Shown here piece after piece: positions 33,166 to 42,532 of a stretch of DNA of 64,000 nt. The notes under the pieces are model-generated. The model worked only from the letters and a program-made list of their open reading frames with translations, searched no databases and was not told where the DNA came from. Source of the stretch: Hyphomicrobiales bacterium (GTDB lineage: Bacteria; Pseudomonadota; Alphaproteobacteria; Rhizobiales; Xanthobacteraceae); contig JAFKKG010000023.1 in NCBI GenBank assembly GCA_017305715.1, positions 62,001 to 126,000 on the forward strand. Reading direction: 5' to 3'. The stretch's first letter is position 1; the number at the start of each line of letters is the position of its first letter. A program made the position numbers and the translations under genes.

Positions 33166-33663
33166 TCAGGCCGCGCCCTTCAGCTTCTTGGTGCATTCGC
33201 TGTAATAGCCGCCGCCCTTCTGAATCCACTTCAGGCCGCCATTGGCATTGGTGGCCTTGTTGGCGTTGTACTGGTCCACGCAAGTGTGCATCCGCTGCTT
33301 GCCCTCGGACTCCTTGGCATATTTCGGATCAACCGCACTTGGAAACACCGCAGGTCCGGACGGCGCCGCTGGTGCTGCGGCGGGCGCGGCCTCCTTCTTG
33401 GCGACCGCCTTGGGTGCCGCAGCCGGAGCGGCTGCCGGCGCAGCAGCCGGGGTTGCGGCAGGCGCCGCGGCGGTGGCATCCGCACCGCATTGCGCTTTGC
33501 GGAAATCATTCCATTTCTGGCCGGCCAGCGTGCCGGCGGTCTTGGCGGCCTGGTACTTCGCGCTGCATTCCTGCGCGGTCAGGGCCTGCGCCGGTGACGT
33601 CGCCATGAACGCCGCAAAACCCGACACCGCCATGGCGCAGAGTATGGTTGCTTGATTGGTCAT
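33166..33663 (-). CDS. Exported Ala/Pro-rich hypothetical protein
   Basis: 165 residues from ATG 33663. The signal peptide ATILCAMAVSGFAAFMATSP ends at AQA. Two Cys-containing segments flank a low-complexity Ala/Pro/Lys linker (about residues 65-100): TAQECSAKYQAAKTAGTLAG with WNDFRKAQC before it, and KQRMHTCVDQYNANKATNAN with YYSECTKKLKG after it. The two segments look like repeats of one Cys-containing motif similar in spirit to the PsiF-type repeat of the next gene. Function unknown; periplasmic location inferred. Confidence 0.75.
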   Translation of the reverse strand: MTNQATILCAMAVSGFAAFMATSPAQALTAQECSAKYQAAKTAGTLAGQKWNDFRKAQCGADATAAAPAATPAAAPAAAPAAAPKAVAKKEAAPAAAPAAPSGPAVFPSAVDPKYAKESEGKQRMHTCVDQYNANKATNANGGLKWIQKGGGYYSECTKKLKGAA

Positions 33664-33850
33664 CTAAGGCTCCTTGGGGCAGTTATCTGCATGCCCATCC
33701 TAGCGCAACCGCAGCTTGCGACAACGCGCCGAGCGATCTTCCGTTCAAAATAATGTGCCCGTCCAGCCGCGCCATATTCCGATCCATTCATTTAACGTTC
33801 AGCATTGCGGCGCGACGGTCGCGCCCTTGTCTTCAACCGAGGTACCCTCC

Positions 33851-34141
33851 ATGACGAAGATCTCTTCCCTGATCACCGCGACCGCCATTGCATCGCTGTT
33901 CCTGGTGGGGGCCGTATCCGCGCAAACCGCGGCCCCGGCGCCGGCTGCAAAGACGGAGGCGCCCAAGACCGACGCCAAGGCGCCGGCGGCCAAGAAGGCC
34001 GAGAAGCCGCGCACCCCCGGCTCCCTCGAATGCTCCAAGCAGGCCGACGAGAAGGGGCTGAAGGGCAAGGAGCGCAAGAAATTCCGTAGCGCGTGCAAGA
34101 AGGAAGCCGCCGACAAGGAAAAGGCGGCGGGAGCGAAGTAA
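33851..34141 (+). CDS. PsiF-like exported protein
   Basis: 96 residues from ATG 33851. A signal peptide (SSLITATAIASLFLVGAVSA) is followed by an Ala/Lys/Pro-rich linker and one PsiF-type motif, LECSKQADEKGLKGKERKKF then RSACKKEAA. In E. coli psiF is phosphate-starvation inducible, but the protein's action is unknown. The E. coli protein has two such repeats; this has one. The neighbouring exported protein on the opposite strand at 33166 has a comparable design. Confidence 0.82.
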   Translation: MTKISSLITATAIASLFLVGAVSAQTAAPAPAAKTEAPKTDAKAPAAKKAEKPRTPGSLECSKQADEKGLKGKERKKFRSACKKEAADKEKAAGAK

Positions 34142-34163
34142 TCGCCGGGCCTGATCCGGCCAG

Positions 34164-34193
34164 AACGGGCCTGCCGGTCTGCGCAGGCCCGTT
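34164..34193 (+). terminator. Hairpin after the PsiF-like gene
   Basis: AACGGGCCTGC (34164-34174) pairs perfectly with GCAGGCCCGTT (34183-34193) across an eight-base loop, 22 bases after the stop. There is no T-run, so termination may be weak or the hairpin may only protect the mRNA end. Confidence 0.5.
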
Positions 34194-34253
34194 CGCATTG
34201 CAGCAATCGCGTGGCGCATTTGTCCCCCCATGCCGGATTTGCCATAAGGCGGC

Positions 34254-35339
34254 GTGACCCAGCTCCCCGCATCGATGACTTCGGCGATTCCCGACCGCGC
34301 CACGATTTTCTCTACGCTTGAAACGCTGGCCATCGGCAGCGCGGGCGGCCTGCTGTTTCTCTGGGCAGGCCTGCCGGGCGGCCTGATTTCCGGCGCGATG
34401 TTTGCGGTCGGCGGCGCCGCGCTTGCGGGACGGCCGCTCGCGATGCCGCCGATCCTGACCCAGACCGTGCTCGTGTTGCTCGGGATTTCGCTGGGCTCGC
34501 TGGTGTCGCGACAACTGATCCAGCATATGAGCTCCTATCCCCTGACCATCGGGCTGCTCGCGCTCGCCACGTTCTGCTCGACCTTCGGCAGCAGCTTCTA
34601 TCTGCAGCGCTTCCATGGCTGGGACCAGACGTCGGCCTTGCTGGCCGGCAGCCCCGGCGCGCTGTCGCAGATCGTGATCCTCGCCGCCGAGAAGGGCGCC
34701 GACGTCGCCGGGATCGCGATGGTGCAGACCATGCGCGTGATCATTCTCACCGCGGCATTGCCGATGTTGCTGGCGGTGACCGGCCTAGCGCCTTCGGCGC
34801 CCCCGACCATCGCCGGGGTGATTGCCTCGCCGCTCGAACTGGCAACGCTGGTCGCCGCATCGCTCGGCGTGGCGCTGCTGCTGCGGCTGGCGAAATTTCC
34901 GGCAAGCTGGATGTTCGGCGCGATGATCGCCTCCAGCGTGCTGCACGGCACCGCCCTGATCGAGGGCGGGCTGCCGCCCTGGATCCGCGGCGTGGCGCTG
35001 GTCGGGATCGGCGCCGTCATCGGCACCCGCTTTGCGCGGATGAAGGCGTCGACCATGCTGAGCCACGTCAATGCCGGGCTGGGCTCGTTTGTGGTCGCGA
35101 TCGTGATCTCGGCGATTTTCGTCGCCATCATCGCGGCGACCACGAATGTGCGGCTGGCCGACGTCGTCGTCGCCTTCGCGCCGGGCGCGATGGATGCCAT
35201 GCTGGCGCTGGCGCTGACCTTGCACATCGATCCGATTTTCGTCGGCGCGCACCATATTTCGCGCTTCGTGTTCGTCTCGATCACGACGCCCGGCATCATC
35301 CATCTGTTCGGACGGCCGCAGGATGATGTGGACGATTAA
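34254..35339 (+). CDS. AbrB family membrane protein
   Basis: 361 residues from GTG 34254 with AAGGCGG upstream; ATG 34275 is an alternative. About ten membrane helices occur in two similar halves: the first includes GGLLFLWAGLPGGLISGAMF and GSPGALSQIVILAAEKGADV, the second LRLAKFPASWMFGAMIASSV and APGAMDAMLALALTLHIDPI. This is the AbrB-duplication family, sometimes mis-annotated as ammonia monooxygenase. Members are thought to be transport-related, with no proven substrate. The last four bases overlap the 3' end of the convergent dsbB gene. Confidence 0.85.
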   Translation: MTQLPASMTSAIPDRATIFSTLETLAIGSAGGLLFLWAGLPGGLISGAMFAVGGAALAGRPLAMPPILTQTVLVLLGISLGSLVSRQLIQHMSSYPLTIGLLALATFCSTFGSSFYLQRFHGWDQTSALLAGSPGALSQIVILAAEKGADVAGIAMVQTMRVIILTAALPMLLAVTGLAPSAPPTIAGVIASPLELATLVAASLGVALLLRLAKFPASWMFGAMIASSVLHGTALIEGGLPPWIRGVALVGIGAVIGTRFARMKASTMLSHVNAGLGSFVVAIVISAIFVAIIAATTNVRLADVVVAFAPGAMDAMLALALTLHIDPIFVGAHHISRFVFVSITTPGIIHLFGRPQDDVDD

Positions 35340-35884
35340 CGCGCCTTCGCGCCCGTCAAGGACTTGAGTCCCCACGCCGCGATAGCCGCCATCAGCAGCG
35401 AGATCAGGACGTTGTAGCCGGCGAGCGACAGGCCGAGAAAACGCCACTGCACTTCGTCGCAGCGGATCACCTTGACCGTATCGAGCCGCTCCAGCAGCGT
35501 GCCGGCGCTGCCGAGATCGACGAGCGGGCCGGAGCAATCGGTCGGGCCCTGCCAGAACTTCCACTCGACGCCGGCGTGATAGCCGCCGAGCCAGGCGTTC
35601 GCGAGCGCCGCCAGCGCCAGCAGCGCAAGGCCGGCCAGCAGCACCGGCCGCGGCGCATCCCGCGAAGCCACAAATGCGACCAGAAGCCCGAGCGGGACGG
35701 CGAGATAATAGGCATAGCGCTGCTCGAGGCAGAGCGGACAGGGCCGGATATCCAGCACCAGCTGGAAGAACCAGGCGCCCGCCAACGTCGCCGCCGCGAT
35801 GGCCGATATCGCCAGCGCCGCCGCAATAGCGGGATTGGCGCCCAAACCGGCATGTGACGGATTTGCGGTGGCATCGAACGTCAC
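35336..35884 (-). CDS. dsbB: Disulfide bond formation protein B
   Basis: 182 residues from ATG 35884. Four membrane helices with the periplasmic redox pairs in place: IRPCPLCLEQRYAYY with CPLC at 49-52, and a second pair in GPTDCSGPLVD and VIRCDEVQWRFLG. The protein passes electrons from DsbA-type oxidases to quinone in the inner membrane. It belongs to the DsbB/DsbI-like group that is common in alphaproteobacteria. A DsbA-type protein is encoded at 29923-30603. It converges with, and overlaps by four bases, the AbrB-type gene. Confidence 0.92.
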   Translation of the reverse strand: MTFDATANPSHAGLGANPAIAAALAISAIAAATLAGAWFFQLVLDIRPCPLCLEQRYAYYLAVPLGLLVAFVASRDAPRPVLLAGLALLALAALANAWLGGYHAGVEWKFWQGPTDCSGPLVDLGSAGTLLERLDTVKVIRCDEVQWRFLGLSLAGYNVLISLLMAAIAAWGLKSLTGAKAR

Positions 35885-36031
35885 GGGCGTTCTCCAGTGA
35901 TAACAAGCTGGTATCCCGCGTTCAGCGCCCTGTCGAGACGCGGGACAATCACATCCGCGCGGGTTGACCGGACAAAACCGCCCGCTATATTCCGCCGGCT
36001 TCGCGCACCGGCCCCCGGCCGGTGTTCGAGG

Positions 36032-36116
36032 GCCCCTGTGGCGGAACTGGTAGACGCGCTCGACTCAAAATCGAGTTCCGCAAGGAGTGCTGGTTCGATT
36101 CCGGCCAGGGGCACCA
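36032..36116 (+). tRNA. tRNA-Leu (anticodon CAA)
   Basis: 85 bases with CCA encoded (36114-36116). The acceptor GCCCCTG pairs with CAGGGGC. The anticodon arm is CTCGA-CTCAAAA-TCGAG, placing CAA at positions 34-36. There is a long variable arm typical of leucine tRNAs and a T arm containing GGTTCGATTCC. It reads UUG codons. The heat-shock block begins just downstream, and tRNA 3' ends are common integration sites. Confidence 0.97.
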
Positions 36117-36232
36117 ACAAGGCTGTTCAGGCGCGTTGTGAAGCGCCGCAACCGTAAACCCTTGAAACCAGGCACTTCCGCGTACATCGGTGTTCGTCAC
36201 CGTTTGTTCTCATCCGATCCCAGCCGACCGAT

Positions 36233-36253
36233 TTGTTGGTATTTTTGTTGGCA
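36233..36253 (+). repeat. Left copy of the att-like / integrase-start repeat
   Basis: Lies 117 bases after the tRNA-Leu gene. It pairs with the copy at 45728-45748, giving direct repeats that flank the 9.5-kb heat-shock block. The minus strand reads MPTKIPT from an ATG at 36255, then an early stop follows. Confidence 0.5.
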
Positions 36254-36446
36254 TGGGGGAGCAAACATTCACGACGAATTTCGCCATTCCCGCACGGCAG
36301 AATTGAGCAGATGGCCCGCCAGAACGGTGGCGCGAATGCTAACCCGGACCCGCAACTGCCGCGCACAGCCTGCATTGCTTGACCGGTCGGCGAGGGCGTT
36401 CACCAGGTCTGTCGTAGCATTTCCACCATTTCGCGCAGGCGACAAG

Positions 36447-36629
36447 CTACCGCGACGAGGTCACTATCGGGGCCGGCGGGGTGTAGGTTTCGGATCGCTC
36501 AGGCCTTGTCACCAAGTACAGCTCGCCCGCCACCAGCATGACGGCCGTGACCGCCAATGCAAACATCGCCAAGATCAAGTCGTAATAGGGGTCATCCATC
36601 GCGGTTTGAATCATAGACAGCGCAGCCAT
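36447..36629 (-). CDS. Possible small membrane protein
   Basis: 60 codons from ATG 36629. It has one hydrophobic helix, YDLILAMFALAVTAVMLVAG, followed by ELYLVTRPERSE and a Pro/Ser tail. AAAGG precedes the ATG by only three bases, so the start could equally be the ATG at 36614 or 36599. Isolated in a non-coding region; may not be real. Confidence 0.35.
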   Translation of the reverse strand: MAALSMIQTAMDDPYYDLILAMFALAVTAVMLVAGELYLVTRPERSETYTPPAPIVTSSR

Positions 36630-36964
36630 CGCCTTTGGCTATCCGCGCGAGCGCTCGAAATGAATAACAGCGGGTCCGAAGACCTTTGGCTATCCGCGAC
36701 AGGCGCCGTGTGAACGGCGGGCGATGGCCGCGCGGCATTGAACGTCGCCATAAGCATTTTGTTCCCGGGTTGGCGTTCGCATTTCGCCAAATGCAATTCC
36801 GTTTCGCTCATTTCTCAAATGCGCGGGGGCACCCCTATAGCCTGGATGAATATCATGCTTAGAAGCTAGCCTCTCATCCCGACCGGCTTTCCAGTTTCAA
36901 GGCCTCGAAATGAAAGTGTTCACCTCCTCTCCTGGATCGCTCTCACCTCACGGCTGAAGATCGA

Positions 36965-37291
36965 TCAAGCTGCCATCGCCCGGTCGGTCGACTTGAGCCT
37001 TACCGGCCTGCCGCCGGGTGGCGTTCGCGGTGAGTAGTCGAGGCTGGAAAGGGCTTCCAGGATTTCGTCGATCGACACGATGCTTTTCGTCCCCGGTACG
37101 GCCCGCAGGCTCGGGCACGAAGTCACCGCGGCAGCATCGGATGCCCAGGACGCAAGGATCGCCCGTTTCTCGGCTCTCGAAAGCGTTGCGTCAGCCAGCA
37201 CATCCCGAGGATGATCGAAGACTGTGCCGGGATGCAAAATGGCGCTCAGATCATAAACATTCTCGTCGAAACGTCGGTTCAGATCCGTCAT
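36965..37291 (-). CDS. Hypothetical protein divergent from groESL
   Basis: 108 residues from ATG 37291, chosen because GGGAGGAAGGAC precedes it; a longer frame up to 37549 has no ribosome site. The sequence LHPGTVFDHPRDVLADATLS then RAEKRAILASWASDAAAV is characteristic of a small rhizobial protein family of unknown function that I have seen near stress genes. There is no membrane segment or signal. Its divergent position suggests that it shares the regulatory region with groES. Confidence 0.7.
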   Translation of the reverse strand: MTDLNRRFDENVYDLSAILHPGTVFDHPRDVLADATLSRAEKRAILASWASDAAAVTSCPSLRAVPGTKSIVSIDEILEALSSLDYSPRTPPGGRPVRLKSTDRAMAA

Positions 37292-37464
37292 GTCCTTCCT
37301 CCCAACTCCTTTCGTTTCAAGGACAAAAATCCACTTAGAGAAATGGCGGCGATTTTCAAGGCCGGGGCTGAATGATTTCCATGCCTCGAGGCTGGCGGCC
37401 CGCACCGTGCGCTTCGCCAGGCCCTGATCCGGGTCAGGGTCCGAAAAAAATTTTCGCCTGCCCT

Positions 37465-37495
37465 CTTGAACCTGATTTTCGCTGCTCCCAAGTCG
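37465..37495 (+). promoter_or_regulatory. Candidate RpoH-type promoter of groESL
   Basis: CTTGAA at 37465-37470 matches the heat-shock sigma factor -35 sequence. CTCCCAAGT at 37485-37493 is a weak -10, with a spacer of about 14-16 bases, some 70 bases before groES. No CIRCE element (TTAGCACTC-N9-GAGTGCTAA) is present, so HrcA control is not supported. Confidence 0.4.
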
Positions 37496-37560
37496 TTTCC
37501 GCCCGGGGGCCGGCTTGGCGCCGGGCTTATGACATCGCTGAACTGTCAAGGAGGATGTTC

Positions 37561-37875
37561 ATGCATTTCCGTCCATTGCACGACCGCGTGGTCGTGCGAC
37601 GTATCGATGCCGAGGAAAAGACTGCCGGCGGCATCATCATTCCCGATACCGCGAAAGAGAAGCCGCAGGAGGGCGAGGTCATCGCCACCGGGCCCGGTGC
37701 GCGTAACGAACAGGGGCAACTGATCCCGCTCGACGTAAAGCCCGGCGACCGCGTCCTGTTCGGGAAATGGTCCGGCACCGAGGTGAAGATCGAAGGCCAG
37801 GATCTTCTGATCATGAAGGAAAGCGACCTTCTGGGCGTGGTCGAAAAGACCGGCTCGTTGAAGAAGGCCGCTTGA
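37561..37875 (+). CDS. groES: Co-chaperonin GroES
   Basis: 104 residues from ATG 37561. AAGGAGG lies six bases before this ATG; the ATG at 37555 directly abuts it and is not usable. [20 protein letters not shown] is the family N-terminus, [18 protein letters not shown] the mobile loop that docks to GroEL, and [18 protein letters not shown] the roof and beta-barrel part. It caps the GroEL cavity. First gene of the groESL operon and of the heat-shock block. Confidence 0.98.
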   Translation: MHFRPLHDRVVVRRIDAEEKTAGGIIIPDTAKEKPQEGEVIATGPGARNEQGQLIPLDVKPGDRVLFGKWSGTEVKIEGQDLLIMKESDLLGVVEKTGSLKKAA

Positions 37876-37883
37876 GAAGCTGA

Positions 37884-39533
<1,650 letters not shown>

Positions 39534-39540
39534 ACACGAT

Positions 39541-39569
39541 GGGAGCCAGGCCCCAGCGGCCGGGCTCCC
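39541..39569 (+). terminator. Hairpin after groEL
   Basis: GGGAGCC (39541-39547) and GGCTCCC (39563-39569) can pair, with GGCC/GGCC inside the loop. There is no T-run. It probably attenuates or protects the groESL message rather than fully ending it, since two small genes follow. Confidence 0.45.
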
Positions 39570-39617
39570 CAACTCATCGAGCGAGGAAAGGATAAGCGAT
39601 AACCGAAGGAGCCTGAG

Positions 39618-39737
39618 ATGAGCACACACGTTCAGGGAAGGCTACGTAAGACCAAGTCGATCGTTCTGGATTGGCTCATGTTCGCGTTGAGCTTCGGGAC
39701 GATCGCCTGGATCAGTTTTCGACCGATTGGAGGATGA
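39618..39737 (+). CDS. 39-residue membrane mini-protein downstream of groEL
   Basis: ATG 39618 follows GAAGGAG at a good distance and TGA 39735-39737 closes the frame. After a basic start (QGRLRKTKS) a single hydrophobic helix, IVLDWLMFALSFGTIAWISF, spans the membrane, and the tail is RPIGG. Its 3' end contains the ribosome site TTGGAGGA for the next gene, which starts two bases after the stop, so the two are tightly coupled. No family known to me. Confidence 0.6.
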   Translation: MSTHVQGRLRKTKSIVLDWLMFALSFGTIAWISFRPIGG

Positions 39738-39738
39738 G

Positions 39739-40083
39739 ATGATTAGTGATCAAACCATTATCTCCGCTCGTGCGGAGAAGCAAAATGCGCTCGGACGGCG
39801 CATGGTCCGAAGAATTCTCACGGCTTCGATGGCGGCAATCCTGACCCTGCCGTCGCTTTCGGCTTGGGGTCTGGACGGCCCGCGTACCAAGCCGGAGACG
39901 GGGAATGCCTTCGAGACCATCGCGCTGCCGCCGATCCCGTATCTGGAGTCGATGCCCTGGCTGAGGTGGGGTACCGGTGTGGACACGTTGAAGGTCGACA
40001 TCCTGCTCTCACCGATCCTGGACCCATCGGGTATCAAGCTCACGCCGGTAGACCGCGATAAGGAGAGGCCGGCAATCAGCTAA
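39739..40083 (+). CDS. Small exported hypothetical protein in the groESL operon
   Basis: 114 residues from ATG 39739 with GGAGGA upstream; the in-frame TTG at 39727 overlaps that ribosome site. After a charged start, RRILTASMAAILTLPSLSAW is an export signal. The mature part has a Pro-rich centre, IALPPIPYLESMPWLRWGTG, then VDTLKVDILLSPIL. The Trp/Pro-rich stretch and the lack of Cys give no family clue. Its coupling to the mini-protein at 39618 and location behind groEL suggest a stress-related envelope role. Confidence 0.65.
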   Translation: MISDQTIISARAEKQNALGRRMVRRILTASMAAILTLPSLSAWGLDGPRTKPETGNAFETIALPPIPYLESMPWLRWGTGVDTLKVDILLSPILDPSGIKLTPVDRDKERPAIS

Positions 40084-40102
40084 TTCATTTCCTTCATTTA
40101 CC

Positions 40103-40138
40103 GGATGCGATCTCCGGTCGATAGCGAAGATCGCATCC
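40103..40138 (+). terminator. Terminator-like hairpin ending the groESL transcription unit
   Basis: GGATGCGATCT (40103-40113) and AGATCGCATCC (40128-40138) form a perfect 11-bp stem with a 14-base loop, 20 bases after the stop of the exported protein gene. There is no T-run. Confidence 0.5.
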
Positions 40139-40165
40139 CCGGCCGACCTTCCTCGTGCTTCGATC

Positions 40166-40381
40166 ATGTCCGACCTAATGACCAGCGTCTGGCTCCCGCC
40201 TGAGACGCCCTTGCCTGAGCGCTACCCCAGCGTCAGATACTTCCTGGTCGAGAGCCAGCGCAGAGTGATCGAGCATTGCTGGCGACTTCTTAAAGCTCAG
40301 GATCTCGCGGCAGAACATCGTCGACGCCTCACGCGATTGGCCGAAATGGCCGAGGCCGAGTTACAGCGTTTACACGTCTGA
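40166..40381 (+). CDS. Small hypothetical protein
   Basis: 71 residues from ATG 40166. It is rich in Arg, Leu and Glu and largely helical (RRVIEHCWRLLKAQDLAAEH then RRRLTRLAEMAEAEL). There is no clear ribosome site. It lies between the groESL unit and the hspA promoter, transcribed the same way. Coding is likely from its even codon use, but function is unknown. Confidence 0.5.
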   Translation: MSDLMTSVWLPPETPLPERYPSVRYFLVESQRRVIEHCWRLLKAQDLAAEHRRRLTRLAEMAEAELQRLHV

Positions 40382-40554
40382 CGATCGAAACCCGGCCGCG
40401 ATATGGCCGCGGCGTTTTCCGACGCAGCGACGCGCCTCCGGTTGGGCCCGTGGACCGTTTTCACCGCTCCCCGCGGGCTTTGCACAACTCTGACAACGTG
40501 CTCCGGGTTCGGTAACCATGGGTTAGTCCTCGGTCAAGATTTCCGTTTTTCTAC

Positions 40555-40582
40555 TTGAAACCAAAAAGCGATTTGCTAGTTT
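40555..40582 (+). promoter_or_regulatory. hspA: Candidate hspA promoter upstream of ROSE element 1
   Basis: TTGAAA at 40555-40560 and TAGTTT at 40577-40582 are 16 bases apart. The hspB copy has TTGAAA and TAATTT with the same spacing (42498-42525). This suggests a housekeeping-type promoter, with heat control exerted by the RNA leader. Confidence 0.45.
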
Positions 40583-40590
40583 TTTGCTTG

Positions 40591-40691
40591 CCGCGACAAG
40601 CGGTCCGGGCGCCCTCGGGGCCCGGTGGAGACGGGCGCCGGAGGTGTCCGACGCCCGCTCGTACCCATCTTGCTCCTTGGAGGATTTGGCT
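40591..40691 (+). promoter_or_regulatory. ROSE RNA thermometer 1 (hspA leader)
   Basis: The about 100-base leader is GC-rich, with several hairpins (GTCCGGGCGCC...GGGGCCCGG, then GACGGGCGCCGGAGG). It ends in the ROSE core: TTGCT at 40670-40674 faces AGGA of the ribosome site at 40681-40684 (TTGCTCCTTGGAGGAT). In ROSE elements this imperfect pairing masks the Shine-Dalgarno at low temperature and melts on heat shock, switching on translation of the following hsp20 gene. A close relative precedes hspB. Confidence 0.93.
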
Positions 40692-41153
40692 ATGAGGACT
40701 TACGACATTAGCCCCTTGTGGCGGCGGTCAACGATCGGATTCGACCGTTTTCTGGACCTGGCCGACGCGGCCCGACACGCCGCTGGCGATGCAAGCTATC
40801 CACCCTGCAACGTGGAACGCCTGTCCGACGGACGGTATCGGATTTCGCTGGCGCTGGCCGGCTTCTCCCCTGACGACGTCGCGATAACAGCCGAACAGAA
40901 CGTGCTCACCGTCGAAGGTCGCAAGGCCGATAACGGACATCGGAAATTCCTCTATCAGGGCATCCCGTCGCGACCGTTCAAGCGGCAGTTCGCTCTGGCC
41001 GCCCACGTCCGGGTGGAGGGAGCATGGTTCGACAACGGCCTGCTGCAGGTCGAGTTGGTTCGAGAGATTCCGGACGCCATGAAGCCTCGGCAGATCCCGA
41101 TCGACACTCTGACTGCATCCGGCATCCAGCGGATCGAGCGCGAAGCCGCCTGA
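40692..41153 (+). CDS. hspA: Small heat-shock protein, Hsp20 class A
   Basis: 153 residues from ATG 40692, right after the ROSE thermometer. The alpha-crystallin domain spans about residues 38-125: YPPCNVERLSDGRYRISLAL, AGFSPDDVAITAEQNVLTVE, the conserved FLYQGIPSRPFKRQFALA, and DNGLLQVELVREIPD. The C-terminal anchoring I-x-I type motif is PRQIPI. It prevents aggregation of unfolded proteins as large oligomers. The closest paralogue is hspB at 42637. Followed by rpoH in the same direction, as in B. japonicum hspA-rpoH1. Confidence 0.95.
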   Translation: MRTYDISPLWRRSTIGFDRFLDLADAARHAAGDASYPPCNVERLSDGRYRISLALAGFSPDDVAITAEQNVLTVEGRKADNGHRKFLYQGIPSRPFKRQFALAAHVRVEGAWFDNGLLQVELVREIPDAMKPRQIPIDTLTASGIQRIEREAA

Positions 41154-41312
41154 AGACCGATTGTCCGACCGGCTCCGCAGGGCGAGGCGCTTAGTGGCCC
41201 CGACGCACGGGGGCCGGCGTGCCCGCCCGCGCGCCCTCGATCAAGCGAGAACCGGCCGGTCGATTGTCGATTGAAACGAATCCAATTCCGTAACTCTCAT
41301 GGGGTGTAGAAG

Positions 41313-42239
41313 ATGTTCAACACTGCCGTTCTACCTGCTCCGTCTGTCGACGCCGGGCTGTCAAAATATCTCGTCGAGATACGCAGGTTTCCCATGCTCA
41401 AGCCCGAGCAGGAGCTCGCCTACGCAAGGCGCTGGCGCGAGCATCGGGATCGTGACGCAGCGTACCACCTGGTCACCAGTCATCTCAGGTTAGTCGCCAA
41501 GATAGCGATGCGCTATCGCGGCTACGGCCTCCCGATCGCGGAAATCGTCTCCGAAGGTAATATCGGTCTGATGCAGGCCGTGAAGCGGTTTGATCCGGAC
41601 CGGGGCGTCCGCCTTGCGACCTATGCGATGTGGTGGATCAGGGCCACCATCCAGGAGTACATCCTGCGGTCCTGGTCGCTGGTCAAGATCGCCGCCAGCG
41701 CGAGCCAGAAGAAGCTTTTTTTCAAACTGCGGAGGGCCAAAAGCGCGATCTCTGCGCTGCAGGATGGTGATTTGCATCCTGAGCAGGTCAGGCAGATTGC
41801 GGAGGGTCTCAAGGTAGCCGAGCGAGACGTTGTCACCATGGACCGGCGCCTGCGTGGAGATGTTTCTCTGAATGCGCCGATCCATGACGAGGATGAAACC
41901 GGGCAGACGTTGGACTGGCTTGTGGATCCAGCGCCGACCAGTGAAATCACCTTGGCCGAGGAGCAGGAGACCAAACATCGTCGTCAGGCCCTCGCTAATG
42001 CCCTCGCGACTCTCAACTCTCGCGAACGCAATATCCTCACCGCGCGCTGGCTGGCGGAGGAGTCGGCGACGCTTGAAGAACTTGCCGCGGAACATGGGGT
42101 ATCCCGCGAACGGATACGCCAGATCGAGCAGCGAGCGTTTCAAAAGGTAAAGGCCACGATGCTGGCAAGTCGGCGGGAGGCTGACGGGCCGGCCTCTTCC
42201 CGCACGAAAGAAGCGAAGCAGTTGGAGGCGCGGCTCTAA
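41313..42239 (+). CDS. rpoH: Heat-shock sigma factor RpoH (sigma-32)
   Basis: 308 residues from ATG 41313. Sigma-70 regions are in order: region 2 with HLRLVAKIAMRYRGYGLPIA and FDPDRGVRLATYAMWWIRAT (the RpoD-type -10 binding helix), the RpoH box QKKLFFKLR at 132-140, and region 4 with LEELAAEHGVSRERIRQIEQ. The RpoH box separates it from other sigma factors. It directs RNA polymerase to heat-shock promoters. Rhizobia have several rpoH genes; the neighbours identify this as the rpoH1-type copy. It lies 159 bases after hspA and may be partly controlled by the same ROSE-containing transcript. Confidence 0.96.
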   Translation: MFNTAVLPAPSVDAGLSKYLVEIRRFPMLKPEQELAYARRWREHRDRDAAYHLVTSHLRLVAKIAMRYRGYGLPIAEIVSEGNIGLMQAVKRFDPDRGVRLATYAMWWIRATIQEYILRSWSLVKIAASASQKKLFFKLRRAKSAISALQDGDLHPEQVRQIAEGLKVAERDVVTMDRRLRGDVSLNAPIHDEDETGQTLDWLVDPAPTSEITLAEEQETKHRRQALANALATLNSRERNILTARWLAEESATLEELAAEHGVSRERIRQIEQRAFQKVKATMLASRREADGPASSRTKEAKQLEARL

Positions 42240-42497
42240 GTCCGCAAGAGATCACCGGGCTGATCACCATGTTCACTCCATCGGTCGTTCTTCTCGTGGT
42301 CGTAAACACAGTCGCAGCGACTGGAGCAGTCCTTGTCGCCTGGCAGGCCGCGATGTTCGAGACGTCAGGTCGTGTGGCTGCGTCGGCGTTGACAGCGGAT
42401 GCAGCCGGCATCGCCCACGCCTTGTGGCTACCCAACTTCAACGCTCCGGCGGATTCCCGTTCCCTGACATCCCTGGAAAATGAACGTGACGGCCCAC

Positions 42498-42525
42498 TTG
42501 AAATTCGATCGGCATTTTCTAATTT
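42498..42525 (+). promoter_or_regulatory. hspB: Candidate hspB promoter upstream of ROSE element 2
   Basis: TTGAAA at 42498-42503, a 16-base spacer and TAATTT at 42520-42525, in the same arrangement as the hspA promoter. Confidence 0.45.
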
Positions 42526-42532
42526 CTAGCCT

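Larger units (their letters stand above)
36117..36964. other. Non-coding stretch between tRNA-Leu and the heat-shock block, with att-like remnant
   Basis: No strong gene. On the minus strand ATGCCAACAAAAATACCAAC near 36234-36253 reads MPTKIPTNRSAG and then stops, which resembles the beginning of a tyrosine integrase gene and may be its remnant. The same block (GTTCTCATC followed by TTGTTGGTATT, two bases, TGTTGG) recurs near 45719-45748. A 16-base direct repeat, CCTTTGGCTATCCGCG, lies at 36632-36647 and 36683-36698. One weak small frame is listed separately. Confidence 0.45.

Noticed and set aside
36087-36713. A 208-codon frame starting inside tRNA-Leu
   Set aside because: It begins in the tRNA gene and has no ribosome site or recognisable domain; it is better explained as tRNA plus att-like sequence.
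37292-37560. CIRCE element for HrcA control of groESL
   Set aside because: No TTAGCACTC / GAGTGCTAA inverted repeat is present in the region.
42269-42529. An 86-codon frame between rpoH and hspB
   Set aside because: It has a hydrophobic start but no ribosome site, and it runs through the hspB promoter (42498-42525), so coding is unlikely.
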